A stretch of 64,000 nucleotides of DNA, taken from positions 12,588,402 through 12,652,401 of the forward strand of contig CM055113.1 of NCBI GenBank assembly GCA_029204225.1, written 5' to 3'. Of the stretch, positions 42,850 through 54,484 are shown piece after piece (the first letter of the stretch is position 1; the number at the start of each line of letters is the position of its first letter). The DNA is from Diphasiastrum complanatum (Eukaryota; Streptophyta; Lycopodiopsida; Lycopodiales; Lycopodiaceae). The notes under the pieces were generated by a model that had not been told where the DNA came from, did no database searches, and saw only the letters and a list, made by a program, of their open reading frames with translations. A program made the position numbers and the translations under genes.

Positions 42850-45800
42850 GTTGAAAGCGTGCAAAGGGCCCATTTTGAGTTCTAATATCCCCTAATGAGA
42901 GCAGCAGAAAACAGGACAACAAGGAACTCAACAGCTTATATTAGTACTGATCTATGTTGTTCATCTAATTCAATTCGAGAAGTAGTACTTGATCCAGGAG
43001 CCACCTCACATTTTGTTTCCTTGAAACAAATTTTGTCTGAGTACAAGAAGATGAACTATTTGAGATTCATTATACTTGGAGACAATTCTAAACACGTGGT
43101 TTATGGAACTAGTGTATTATGGCTGGACACGAATCAGGGAGACAAGAAACTGGAGGAAGTTCTCTATGTCGCTACTCTTGATAAAGATCTTATATCTGTA
43201 GCTAAGATAGTCGATACAAAAATGTCAGTAACCTTCACAAAGAACTCTTGTAAACTTTTCGAGGAAGATTCTGATAACTTGGTTGCTAAAGGCAACATAG
43301 AAGGAAATTTATATCACCTGAACATACGAACAAGTTAATCAAAATCAGGAATCGACAGATGTACTATGGCACAAGAGGCTATGTCACATGAACATGGAAG
43401 CCTTGTACCAAGCCAACAAAAGTCAAAGAATTCAAGGAGTCAAAATCACAAGTAGAGATATTTGAACTACCTATGAATCCTATCTTAAAGGGAAGATGAC
43501 TAGAACACCTTTCAGTAAGGATGTTTATTAAGCAACTAAGGTACCTGAAATTGTGCATTTAGATATTTGTGGACCATTCGGAGTATTGTCATTGAGTGAT
43601 GCAAAGAACTTCATTACGTTTATTAATGACTTTAGCAAATTCGTTGTAATATACTCTATTCGTACCAAATATGAAGCTTTCAAGAAATTCGTTGAGTATA
43701 CGAATTGGGCTGAGAAGCAGACAAGCAATAAGTTGAAGCAGATTTTCATAGATCATGGAGGTGAGTACATTTCCAACGTATTCAAAGCTTACTGTATTGA
43801 TCAAGGTTTTATGCACACGAAGACTGGATTTTATACACCTCAACACAATGGAATAGCTGAACAAAGGAATCGTACACTGATGGAAGCTACAAAGTGTATG
43901 ATGGCTCATGTGAAGGCACCAAAACAGTTGTGGGCAAAAGCAGTGGCTACATCAAATTATCTTCAGAATCGCAATTTGAAATCTCAAATACTAGATAAAA
44001 CTCCTCATGAGATATGGTGGAAATTGAAGCCAAACCTTGCACATGTTCGGACATTTGGATGCATAGTGTATATGCACATACCAGATAAGCTGAGAAAGAA
44101 ACTCGATGAAAAGACAAAACAACGTTTTCTGGTAGGATTCGAGTTACATTCGTCATATTATCATGTCTATGTACCCGAATCTGGCAAGATAAAACTTGTG
44201 CGAGATGTTAAATTTGATGAGATGAAATACATAGCAGAAAGTGATCTAGTCGGCTATGAAATTCTCAAAATTTATTATGAGCTACCAACAACAACAGAAG
44301 AAAAACAAGCAGAAGATGAAAGAGAGTTACCAGATTTAGAGGGAGGTCAACTTTCGAGTGTCTGACAGACTCGAATCGCCAGTTCAAATTCTAGCAGAAA
44401 AGCTCGAATCAGAATCGGACTTGAAACGTATAGAATCGAATTTGAAACCACCCATGAGAAGATCTGATAGACAACAAAAACTACAAGAAAAGTATGGTCA
44501 GGATGTTTTAAATACAACCATCAAATTTTGTGGATTCTTTGACGAACCTCAAACATTCGAGGAAGTTGTAGATGGACCAAATAAAGATCACTAGATTTAG
44601 ACAATGGAGGACGAAATGTCATCCATGTACAAGAACAATGCATGGACACTTGCACCAATACTTGATGGCAGAAAACCAGCCAAATGCAAATGCATCTACA
44701 AGATCAAAACAGGTCCTGATGGAGAAAACATCAGATACAAAGCAAGGTTGATTGCTAAAGGATTTTCATAGAAATATGGGATCGACTACACTAATAATTT
44801 CTCATCGGTAGTCAAACATACATCAATTCGCTTGTTCTTTCGTGTATGCAGTGGCTCATGATCTGAAAATCCATATTGTGGATGAGAAAACTGCTTTCTT
44901 GCACGCAGAATCGGAAGAATACTTATTCATGGACCAACCACTTGCTTTTGTAAGCCAAGAATATCCAAAATAGGATGTCACATGAGTAAAAGCATTTATG
45001 GTCTGAAACACGCAGTGAGACAATGGTATAGAAAGAAGGACGAATCACTACGTTCCTTAGGCTTCAAACCTCTATTTGTTGAGTCAAATGTCTATATCAA
45101 ACATGTCCAAAATGAAATAATCATTCTAGCTGTCTATGTTGGTGGCACACTTATCTTCTCAAGAAGAGATAAGTTAATTTCAGATGTCAAAAGAGACATT
45201 TCTGAAATATTTGAGATCACTGACCTAGGAGAAGCTAAAATCTATCTAGGCTTGCAGATCGTGAGAGACTTTGAAGGTGGTAAGTTGTATCTTCACCAAC
45301 AAAAGTACACTCAAAAGAACATTGAAGACTTCAACATGCTCGAATGCAAAGGCGTACATACTCCCATGATACCTGGAACAATATTGAGCATGGCAGATTG
45401 TCTGCACTCTTGAGGAAGAGGAACGAATGGCCAAAACACCCTATTGTAGGTTGATTGGATCATTGTTATATCTAGCAGACAACACCAGACCTGATATAGC
45501 GTTTGCAATATACAGGCTGAGCCAATATAATCAGAACTCAGGATCATTGCATTGGAAGTTGGCAAAGAGAGTACTAAAATATCTCCAGGAAACGAAAGGC
45601 TATGGACTGTGTTATTCGAAGGAAGTTGGATTTTACATCGAATCTTACAGTGACGCAAGTTGGGCATCCATGAAGGATGATGACAAAAGTATTTCAGGAG
45701 GTTGTACTCTAGAATTTGGCGCAGCCATACTCTAGATCAGCAAGAAACAAACAGCAGTAGCTCAATCTTCCTGTGAAGCGGAATATGTAACAGTAGCCAA

Positions 45801-46188
45801 GATGGCAAACGAGCTGATCTAGATTAAACAAATATTGGAAGGATTTGATTAATCTAGTTCTGAACCTTATGTCTTGTTAATAGATAACACTTCAGCAATC
45901 TATCTTACGAAAGATCCTGTATTTCACTCAAAAATGAAGCACATAGCTATCAAGTATCATGTGATTCAGGACTTAGTCGAGAAGAAGATACTGAAGACAG
46001 TCTTCATACCCATAGAGGAAATGATAGCTAATATCTTTACGAAGCCACTCAGTAAGGCTTTGATCGAGAAGCAGCAACAAATATTGGGGTTAATCCAACT
46101 GCCCACTTTGAGAGAGAGCTGTAGAACAACTAATCAGACAGATCTTGATTCTACTAACAAAGCACGCGATTTATTTGACAAAGGATAA
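42850..46188 (+). mobile_element. Ty1/copia element, 5'-truncated and inactive
   Basis: Order: protease with DPGATSHF (about 42990), pre-integrase region, integrase core with HLDICG, IDHGGEY and GIAEQRNRTLM (43555-43880), IFGC-like RTFGCIVYMHIPDKLRKKLD, RT from ARLIAKG-like sequence (44735) through SIYGLKHAVRQWYRKKDESL, and RNase H with SYSDASWASMKDDDKSISGG, DNTSAIYLTKDPVFHSKMKH and ANIFTKPLSK. The RT catalytic YVDD is changed to YVGG (near 45137). The protease DSGA is DPGA. Stops at 43338, 44365, 44594, 44770, 45412, 45733 and 45850 and several frameshifts make it inactive. Gag is largely missing. Confidence 0.9.
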
Positions 46189-46189
46189 G

Positions 46190-46616
46190 AAATGAATGCG
46201 AACTCAAAATATTTCTATTTGTGATCAACTCGAAAAATTCATGAAGGATTCGCGAAATTTGTCTTGCAGTCAACTCGGAAGATTCGCAAAACAGTTTCTT
46301 GTAGAAGCTCGTGTCTTTCTTGTTGAAGCTCAAAAGATTCGCGAATAGAATCTTGTCGCAAAATATTCTATTTCTTGTTCAAAGCCTCAAATGTTGTGAA
46401 ATTGTCGTGAACAATTCGTGAAATCTTCGGGATTGTTCCCCAAGCTCACCTATCGCAAAACTATCTCGAACAGTTTGCAAAATATTCTAGATTTCTTCTT
46501 CAAGCTCAAGAATTGTCATCTGTCGCAAACAATTTGCGGAAGATGAAAATGTCGAAAGCATGGTATTAAAGCTACAAAAATGGACGAAACCCCTAAAGTG
46601 GGTGAAATAAAGATAA

Positions 46617-46678
<62 letters not shown>

Positions 46679-47160
46679 TGAGACAAAGAGATGGACTGTC
46701 GCGAATAATTTGCGAGCAGAAATTATCGACCCTAGAAACAAAGAATCTATTTGAATGTCAACCATCGTAAATGGTCAGATATCTACTGTTACAGCATTGA
46801 AAGGCCAAAAGACCTGTAAATAAAAGGCCAAAAGACCTATCCTGTAGCAATATAAATACATGTGCACTACTCATTGTAACACTCACTCAATCAAAGACAC
46901 AACAGCGAGATAAGACAACAAGAGATGTATATTGATGGATCAGATTCAGAGTTATAAAAATTTATTTTTGATCAATAGTTTATTGTTGTCTAAATTGTCT
47001 TAAGTTGTCTCTTACTTCTACATATAATTTTCGAACGCATATTCAATTAGAACTAATATTGTTCAAATACAATCCCGATTGAAGACACTGATATTAGTTT
47101 GATTTATTCAAACTTGGATCGTGTTCTTTGTGGAAGAATAATTACTATGTTTCCTACACA
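46190..47160 (+). mobile_element. Probable 3' LTR region of the copia element
   Basis: It follows RNase H directly. It contains repeated TTCGCGAA-like words, a GA repeat, and a TATAAATA box at about 46851 followed by a leader-like segment ending at CTACACA (47160). The start could not be set because no clean polypurine tract or partner LTR was found. Confidence 0.5.
46619..46674 (+). repeat. GA microsatellite
   Basis: About 28 GA units inside the LTR-like region. Confidence 0.97.
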
Positions 47161-47269
47161 ACTCTCGATTCAGTTGGATGACTTTTTGGCTGATTAGAGT
47201 ATTTTTTGATCCCAACTCGGAGATTCGCTTCTCCATTGTGGTCTTCTCATCAATCATGGTCTGAATCAC

Positions 47270-48322
47270 TCACGCAAGGTTATTGACTAAACCAAGTGCA
47301 TCACCAGAATCCACGAATACAACTGCATTAGTGGTCCAGGTAGCTCCAGGTGTTGGTCTGGATTGGCTTTGAGTTTTTGTCTGTGGCTTTTCTTCCTCGA
47401 GGAGATCTTCTCCTTCAAATCCTTTAGACACGGTGGCATCAAACTGCTTTGAAGATACAACTACATGAACGATCGTGATGGTATTAGGTGCTTGACCTTC
47501 GTGACCATCTTGATCTGTCTGAAACTGAGAATTATAAGTACTAGTGGTACTATGAAACGGTTTGAATCCTCTTTCGGGGGATTGGAGGTCAAAGGACGCT
47601 GAACTCTTGGGCATCTCAAAATTTACATCTGCCCCTACGGGGTCGGAATCATCGAACATATTCATGAAATGTTGGATTTCTGGCGAAACAGCTCGAGTTT
47701 GTGGGGGTGAGGCAGCTTGGGCAGCTACGACTGAAATTGTATCTCCAATGGTCATAGACTGACCTTGTGAGAAAGCAAAGCTTAAAAAAGCATCGAAGGT
47801 GCGAATAGCAGTAGAGGGTGGTAGCACAACTAAAGTTGGTTGTCGAGCTCAACGAGAAGATGTGGGAGGCGAGTCAGGAATAATGACTTCGCTACGTACT
47901 CGGCGGCAACTCTGTGAACTTGAGGCCTATCGAAAGAATTCGGCTGGTGCTACTTCTTTATAGATCAATGGCACTGCTTCAATCTGAAATCCATGGATTT
48001 TATTATCTAGATATGAAACGACAATGGATGACAGATGAGGGCCAACAGTGAACTATTGTTTGGTATTACCCTTAATAGCTCTCTTAAGTTTCACAAAGAT
48101 CGTTTTAAGCCAGTTATAGGGTTCCAATGGTGTCTTATCAAACTTGTAGGTGGATTCAACGATGCGGTGTAGAATTTGAGAGGAAATTATTTTCTTCTTG
48201 AGGTTACCAACCATCCGGAGGTTATTCAAAAGTTGCGTAGCCACATGGATGGTTAGATCTCGAATGTACTCTAGCAACTACCCATCATTCATCCAGTAAA
48301 GTTCTATGGCATTCATGGTCTT
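47270..48322 (-). pseudogene. Unrecognised minus-strand coding remnant
   Basis: From ATG at about 48316 the frame reads MNAIELYWMNDG, a stop, then LLEYIRDLTIHVATQLLNNL and KTIFVKLKRAIKGNTKQ, stop, and after two breaks the 185-codon frame 47827-47270, which is Ser/Thr/Pro-rich and acidic (PEIQHFMNMFDDSDPVGAD). The uniform strand and codon bias suggest one decayed protein of about 340 residues, perhaps retroelement gag-like. No family was recognised. Confidence 0.35.
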
Positions 48323-48782
48323 GCCCTTCTCTCCTTTGTGTGTGGTTGTGGTTCATAGAGTGGATTAGATTTCTTGATTTCCTAGAGTGGATTAGATTTC
48401 ATTTCTTGTTTGTGGATTAATGTAGGAATCAGCATTCAGGTAAACTAAACAGACTGGGTTTGTGGGGTAGTTCTTGTATATCTCCTTACAGCCCTATTCT
48501 TGAAGTTTATGAGATGTCCGAGAATCAAAAGCTGGTTGGTTTCTTGATTCTTGGACTTCTAAAATGCTATAGATTATTTTTCCTTGTTTTCTATTTTGTG
48601 GATTTATGCAAGTTTAGTAGCATTTAGGATCTGATTTCAATTCATTTTTGCAACATTAGAGTAGAATTTTAGTCATTGTTCAACGGTTTTGCATGTTGAT
48701 CTAATGGTTGAACATTATGGCATGCATGCTTGATTGAATGTGGTTGTTTATGCATGTGCTTCAATGCAAGAATGACAATCAG

Positions 48783-49222
48783 ATTTCACCCGTGTCTGCA
48801 CTTAAAATCTCGACTGAAGACTTCTGTCACAGATCTCGACCGAAGCAATTTAGTCAGATCTCGGCCGAAGCAATTCAGTCAAATCTCGCCTGAGTCTCCA
48901 GTTCAAATCTCGACCGGGACATTTTTTTGAAATCTCAATCACGTCCTCTCTGCAAAATCTCACTCGCGCCTCTCCTTTAAATCTCAACCGAGCCAAAGGC
49001 ATTCAATTCTCCACCGGGTCTGACCTTCAAATCTCGACAGGAGGATTTTTGTCAGATCTCAATGGAAGGCTTTCTGTCAGATCTCGACTGAAGCATTTCT
49101 ATAGATCTCGATCGAAGCATTTCTGTCAGATCTCGACCGAAGCATTTCAGTCAGATCTCGACCGAAGGATTTCAGTCAATCTCAACCGAAACATTTCAGT
49201 CAAATCTTGATCGGGTCTGAGC
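48783..49222 (+). repeat. Minisatellite, about 18 units of 24-26 bp
   Basis: Units begin ATCTCGACCGAAGCATTT and end CAGTCAG; at least seventeen diverged units can be read. The last units (49085-49210) are the most alike. Confidence 0.9.
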
Positions 49223-50096
49223 TTTTTTTTGGTTTTTTCGCGTTTTTTTTTTATTCTTAATGTATATGGTTTGTGTTTTTTTCAAGCTTTTTCGTGTTTT
49301 CTCTAAGCTTTTTCGTGCTTTTTTAAATTTAATTTGTGCTTTTTTGAGTTTTTTTTCTGAGCTTTATAGTGTATTTTCGAGTTCTTTTTGTGTTTTTTTT
49401 GTGTCTTTTCTCAGCTTTTTGTGCTTTTTCATTTGTTTCGAGATTTTTTTCGTGCTTACTCGCATTTCTCATGGTTTTTTCATTTTTCAAGTTTATTCAA
49501 GACTTTATTTTTTCTAGCTTTTTGCGCCTTTATCTTTTCTAGTTTTTTTCGCGACTTCATCTTTTCTATTTCATTTCGCGACTTGTTCTTTTATAGTTTT
49601 TTTCGCGACTTCATTTTTTTCAGTTTTTCGTGACTTCGTTTGTTTTCGACTTTCGAGCTTTTTTAGAGTCCTGCCGTTTTTTTGAGTCTCATTTTTGCAT
49701 TTTTTCGAGTTTTTCAACTTCCGAGCTTTATTGCGTCCTCTTGTTTTCGAGTTTTTTCGAGCTTGTTCGTGTTTTTTCGAGATTTTTTTGTCTTTTCTTT
49801 TCTTTCTTGATTTTTTTTGTGTCTTTGAGATTTTCTACAATGAGAATTTTCCAGATTTTTTCTAGAATTTTTTTGTGTTCTTTGAGATTTTTCTAGGATT
49901 TGTCGAGATTGTTCGAACTTTTTCGAGATTGTTCGAGTTTCTAGCTTTTTTGTGTTTTTTCGAGATTTTTTTGAGCTTGTTCGCAATTCTCGCAATTTTT
50001 CAAGCTTTTTCTAGATTTTTCTAAATTGTTCGTGTTTTATTCAAGATCTTTTGAGCCTGTTCGAGTTTTTTCTAGATAATTTTTCTAGATAGAGCA
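49222..50096 (+). repeat. T-rich low-complexity tract with TTTTTTCGAG words
   Basis: About 870 bp of strongly T-rich sequence built from variants of TTTTTTCGAGCTTTTTCGTG. Phe-rich frames in it are composition effects. It abuts the minisatellite on the left and the dioxygenase exon on the right. Confidence 0.9.
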
Positions 50097-50166
50097 CTTA
50101 CCAGTCGAAGTTCATGTTTGTCTTTTAATTTTAACATGACATTGCTGTCTAAAGTATGGACTGTAG

Positions 50167-50427
50167 ATGATTACGAATGGGAGATACAAAAGCGCCAAAC
50201 ACAGAGCTATTGTAAACAGCGACCGCACAAGGAGATCCTACGTAACCTTTTACCATCCAGCAAAGGATCAGAAGATCTTTCCCGCACCAGAGCTAGTGGA
50301 TGCGAAAGAAGGTCCTTTGTACAGAGAGCTCGTCTACATAGACTATCTGAAGGCTTTGGCAGCGGGACGTTTTGGAGATAAACGTCTCGTTCAGTCATTT
50401 GCCATCAGCAACCCTCTAATCAATTGA
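50167..50427 (+). CDS. Orphan last exon of a 2-oxoglutarate/Fe(II) dioxygenase
   Basis: An acceptor (TATGGACTGTAG) precedes an 86-codon exon reading MITNGRYKSAKHRAIVNS, matching the C-terminal exon of plant 2-ODD enzymes. His12 is the third iron ligand and R22-x-S24 the 2-oxoglutarate-binding pair; KIFPAPELVDAKEGPLYREL and YLKALAAGRF complete the domain. Plant 2-ODDs act in hormone and flavonoid metabolism and run about 300-370 residues. The HxD-bearing exons are not seen in the 3 kb upstream, where the minisatellite and T-rich tract lie, so it is either the end of a gene with a very long intron or a cut-off fragment. The exon itself has no defects. Confidence 0.82.
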   Translation: MITNGRYKSAKHRAIVNSDRTRRSYVTFYHPAKDQKIFPAPELVDAKEGPLYRELVYIDYLKALAAGRFGDKRLVQSFAISNPLIN

Positions 50428-50429
50428 CA

Positions 50430-51125
50430 CCTTCAAGTTGCTCCATCATCAACCAACTGTGCTGCGTCATAAATGGCGCATCTGTGGAAATTTGATAAAC
50501 ATCTTATATTCAATATAATTGCATTCCACCTAATTACTTCACCGATAGCAACGTCCTTGAATAAGTTTCAGATGAGATATCCTATAGTTTGATTATGAGG
50601 ATGTTCACATTACCTCAATTGGTCAGTAGTATTTAGATTTATTACATCTTCCCAGGCTGTTCATAATAAGAAGACAATGTGATTGAAGCATCTAATTCGA
50701 CTCTCTTCATGTGGGTAATTGGCAATTATTTTCAATTTCGCAAGGAAACAAATGAAGCAACCATTGAATTATGACAACATACTTATACGTTACCACGAAA
50801 AGATCACTATAATTTAAATGTAGGAGTCATCTTCTGATACCTGCTTTTGTAAGGCAAGTAGAACTCAAAAGACAAATTACCTGATCAATATCAGAACTTG
50901 CTGCACGCACGCTACATATATACACTGACCAACAAAATAAAGTGATACTGCAACACGCCGAACACATGCTTTAAAAAATTACTTAGACAATCAATGCAAT
51001 CTCTAGTTCAAACCGAATGTGTGATTCAATATGTGATTCCATCTTTTTGTTCACCATTTGGACAGTAGATTTATCAAGTAAAAAGGCACAAAATATCAAG
51101 TGGGCGAACCCAAAGGTCAAAGCAC
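50430..51125. other. No gene recognised
   Basis: A/T-rich sequence downstream of the dioxygenase exon; it may hold its 3' UTR. Confidence 0.4.
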
Positions 51126-51129
51126 ACAG

Positions 51130-51306
51130 AAATGCAGTATTAATTCATTCGAGAGAAGGTTTTTTCTAAGCAAGAGATTCTTCAATACTGCTCCACAACA
51201 AAAATGGTTGTAGACATTTTCACCAAAGCGCCTTCCAAGATCAAGCATCAGAAGCTTTTCAACATGCTGAATTCGACGAAGATACCAAGGAACCAACCGT
51301 GACCTT
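51130..51306 (+). pseudogene. Copia RNase H C-terminal fragment
   Basis: Matches the end of pol at 2505-2670: CTTCAATACTGCTCCAC and AACATGCTGAA with the following AAGATACCAAGG. Only the last 55 codons or so are present. Confidence 0.75.
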
Positions 51307-52100
51307 AAGGGGGACTGTTGGAAACTGAGTCCACAATTGTCTCCTTGGTGAATACTATTTCTATTTCAAGATTCTTCCTTCATATGTATTGATCGTTGAT
51401 CTAGGTTCAGATGAAACCTACTTTGGTTCTATGTAAATCATGGCCGAATTACTCGAAGTCGACTTCATCGACTTCCCAGCTAATCTACATAATCACAAAG
51501 GGTATCCATTCCCGTATGTTCCTACATTCGAATGTTATGCTATTCGAAGAACATCAAAGACCTAGCCATCTTTGACAACTTCGACCGACGGTTCACTAAA
51601 CAACTTCAAAGTGTCCAACTTGTCTGACACCTTCGACGACCTCGACCATTGGTTCACTCAACTCCTTCTATCAAAAGTGTTTGAGTTTCTAACTACTTCG
51701 ACAACGGATGACAGACTCAGCTACTTCTATCCAAGGTGGCTAAAGTATCCGAAGTGCACAATTTCATCGACAACTTCAGGAAAGTCACTATTTCCAAACA
51801 ATCTATAGAAACGAACTGATTGTCGCACATCTCACATTTTTTAGAGATGTGACAAAACGGTCTACTTCAACAAATGAACAGTTTTTCATCACCTTCGGCT
51901 TTTCTTCACAAAAATGTTAAGCAACAGAAAAATGCGAAGGTTGTCTATATAGAAGCAACACTTATGTCGTTTGGTTTTAATGTGGATGTATGATGTTGTG
52001 ATTTGATTACACACTTACTGCTTGTTCACGCTTGTTCACTCAGTTTGATCAAATCACAGATGTCAACAACTCTTTAGTATCTGGTCAGACAATACTAATG
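51307..52100 (+). mobile_element. Copia polypurine tract and LTR
   Basis: AAGGGGGAC (51307) is followed by TGTTGGAAACTGAG at 51316. The LTR has many CTTCGAC-like words between 51445 and 51800. An inverted relative of 51560-51960 lies at 35711-36095. Past 52094 the leader ATGAATTAATTTTTAA is shared with the LTR at 2685. Right end is approximate. Confidence 0.65.
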
Positions 52101-52109
52101 AATTAATTT

Positions 52110-53150
52110 TTAAGATCATGTTGGTAAGAACTTTTGAGCTATGATTACATCTTTGCATTTACATTCTTTTAGATTGTTCTTGCTTCTAGTAGCCCATAAT
52201 AATGGGAGATTTGATTTGCAACTATTTCCTTCTCTCTTCTTCGATCACATTCCCCCTCCTACAAGGATATGGGTCAAAAACTTTACCAAGTTCATTTAGC
52301 AATAGTAATTATTTAAAGTTCATTTAATGTAGTCAATTTTGGTTGAAACATGGTAAGGGTAAAGTTAATTACCCGTCGCGACATGGGTCTTTGGCTTGTA
52401 CAATCTGTTTCAAAATCGGCATTCATTTTGGTCAAAAAATGGTCATCTCCGAAGTCATGTCAATTTCCTTTATGTTTTGAAACAATCTATTGGCTCAGTA
52501 AGTTGGCTAGATTTTGGCCTAGGATCCAGCGAAGACTTAAGAAATGTGATCTCGGCTAAAACGATAAGGTTTTGAGGTACGAACCACCAAAAATCCAGGA
52601 ATTCTATTACTCAATAAAAATGCCTATTTTTATTGAATTATAAATTTCATTCAAGTCGTGGGGCTAATAACTTATTCATAATATCATACCACGATCCATG
52701 TGTAGCTCCATCTTGACATAGCAATGTTCGTGCTCTCCAATCTAAGTCGTGCACCCAGGCTCCTTCTCTCTCACTAGAGGATTATGGTGGGGATGTCATC
52801 TTCTTCTTCGCTATGACCTGATTGTATTCGTTCAAATTGTCTCCTATCGTTGGCTTGCCTCCTCTTTTCATGGACTTTGTACTTGAGACAACAACCTTCT
52901 TCTCTCGCATGCTACAGTGCACATCACACACTCATCCACCCATTTTTGTATTGTCACAAGGGTTGCTAAGACATTCCATTATTGTTATGTCCATGTCCTA
53001 TACAAGGGAGTCAGAATAATTCTTGACGTGGATAGCCGGCCACTCCAGTTGTATGTGGTTATTAGTTATGCTACGCCATTCCGGATGTGGTCGTATTAAA
53101 TAATTAATAATCATATGAGGGCCCAGACCTATAATTGGACATAGGAGCAC
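52110..53150. other. No gene recognised
   Basis: Copia leader-like sequence at first, then unassigned sequence up to the duplication junction at 53151/53152. Confidence 0.4.
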
Positions 53151-53151
53151 A

Positions 53152-53768
53152 TGCATGGTGAAGGCTGCTTTTTTTGTGTCGCGAAAGCATATGACTCCAT
53201 GGTAGTGGCATCTAGGAAGCAGCTACAGGCTAATCCATATGGATCATCCGGACCCAACCAGAAAAAAGAGAAGAAAACAATTCATGGGAATAAGAAAACT
53301 AAATATTTTGACGAACTGGATCAAGCTGCATCTGAATTTAGACAAAAGAAGAAGTTGTCCCAGAAAAAGACTAGAAGGACCATTGTTTGTTTCCATTGCA
53401 GTCAGCCTAGACATGTTATGAAATTTTGCCCGGAGCGAAAGAAAGGCGTAGCTCAAATAATTGAGATGCCGGGTAAAGATAATCTTAAGTTGAAAATAAA
53501 TATAATTAATTGTGAGTGTGATTGTTCTTTCAGTGCTACTTCATTCTTGCCAAATGGTTTATTTCGTTTGAAAGGCAATGTTAATGGACATGAAGTTAGT
53601 ATTTTAGTGGACAGTGGATCTACTCATAATTTCATCAACTCTAGTCTTGTGCAGAGATTCGGACTCAAAACTGAAGCCAGTAACCATAAATATCAAGTAT
53701 ATCTAGCTTTAGGAGCAAAGTTGGAGATGTGGGATGTGAAAGTTCCAAGGCTCCCAGTTTGGATCTAG
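53152..53768 (+). pseudogene. Ty3/gypsy gag C-terminus and protease, open frame
   Basis: Here the 205-codon frame is uninterrupted. It contains a basic linker, the zinc knuckle CFHCSQPRHVMKFC (C-x2-C-x4-H-x4-C) near 53395-53430 and the protease DSG (LVDSGSTHNFIN, about 53605), ending LPVWI and TAG. In a normal element the protease would read on into RT; here TAG at 53766 stops it. Gag is truncated at its 5' end exactly at the duplication junction, so the piece cannot be a complete gag. Confidence 0.85.
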
Positions 53769-53807
53769 GACTATAGAGAGTTAATTAATTTCCATGTTTT
53801 AGATTTA

Positions 53808-54484
53808 GTGATGGACATAATTCTAGGATACAAGTGGTTATTTAATAAGCATCATGAGATAGATTTTGAGAAGCATGTTCTCTCTTTTCAGAAGGGTAAA
53901 GAAATAGTTACATTGTTTGGAGACAATTTTGTACATCCATCTGGGATAAGTTCATTTTCTAATGTAATGGAAATTTTTGATTCGCAGTATGAAGGTTATT
54001 CTTTATATGCTAAGCCAATTTTGGATTTATCTGAAATGCATATGAGTAGTTGTGAATTGCCAAAAATTCTTAACTCAGTAGACTTAGATCAGGAGCAAAT
54101 TGAGAAGAACAAGTTACTGTCTGAATTTAAAGATGTATTTCCAGAAGAATTACCTCATGGAATACCGCCGTCTAGATTGGTAGACCATAAGATTGAGTTA
54201 ATTTCAGGTAGTGACCCTATCTCTAGACAACCTTACAGGTTCTCTCAGAAAAAAGAGGTATAGATTACTAAGCAAATTGAAAATTACCTAAAGATGGGTC
54301 ATATTCAGCCAAGTAAGTCGCCTTGGGGTGCTCCTGTCCTTCTGAAAGCGAAGAAAGATGGAGGCTTCAGGATGTGTGTGGACTACAAAGGGTTGAATAA
54401 GTAACTATTAAAAATAAATATCCTTTGCCTCGTATGGATGACCTGGTAGATCAATAAGGTGGAAATAAATACTTCACAAATTTT
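53808..54484 (+). pseudogene. Ty3/gypsy RT N-terminus, copy B
   Basis: Equivalent of 667-1344. One A is missing near 54400 (AATAAGTAAC against AATAAAGTAAC), adding a frameshift within the RT fingers. Confidence 0.85.

Noticed and set aside
48783-49222. Possible CRISPR-like array (regular repeats of 25 bp)
   Set aside because: Units are contiguous without unique spacers, diverge from each other, and the genome is a plant.
49260-49896. Phe-rich hydrophobic frames resembling membrane proteins
   Set aside because: They arise from the T-rich repeat tract in several overlapping frames.
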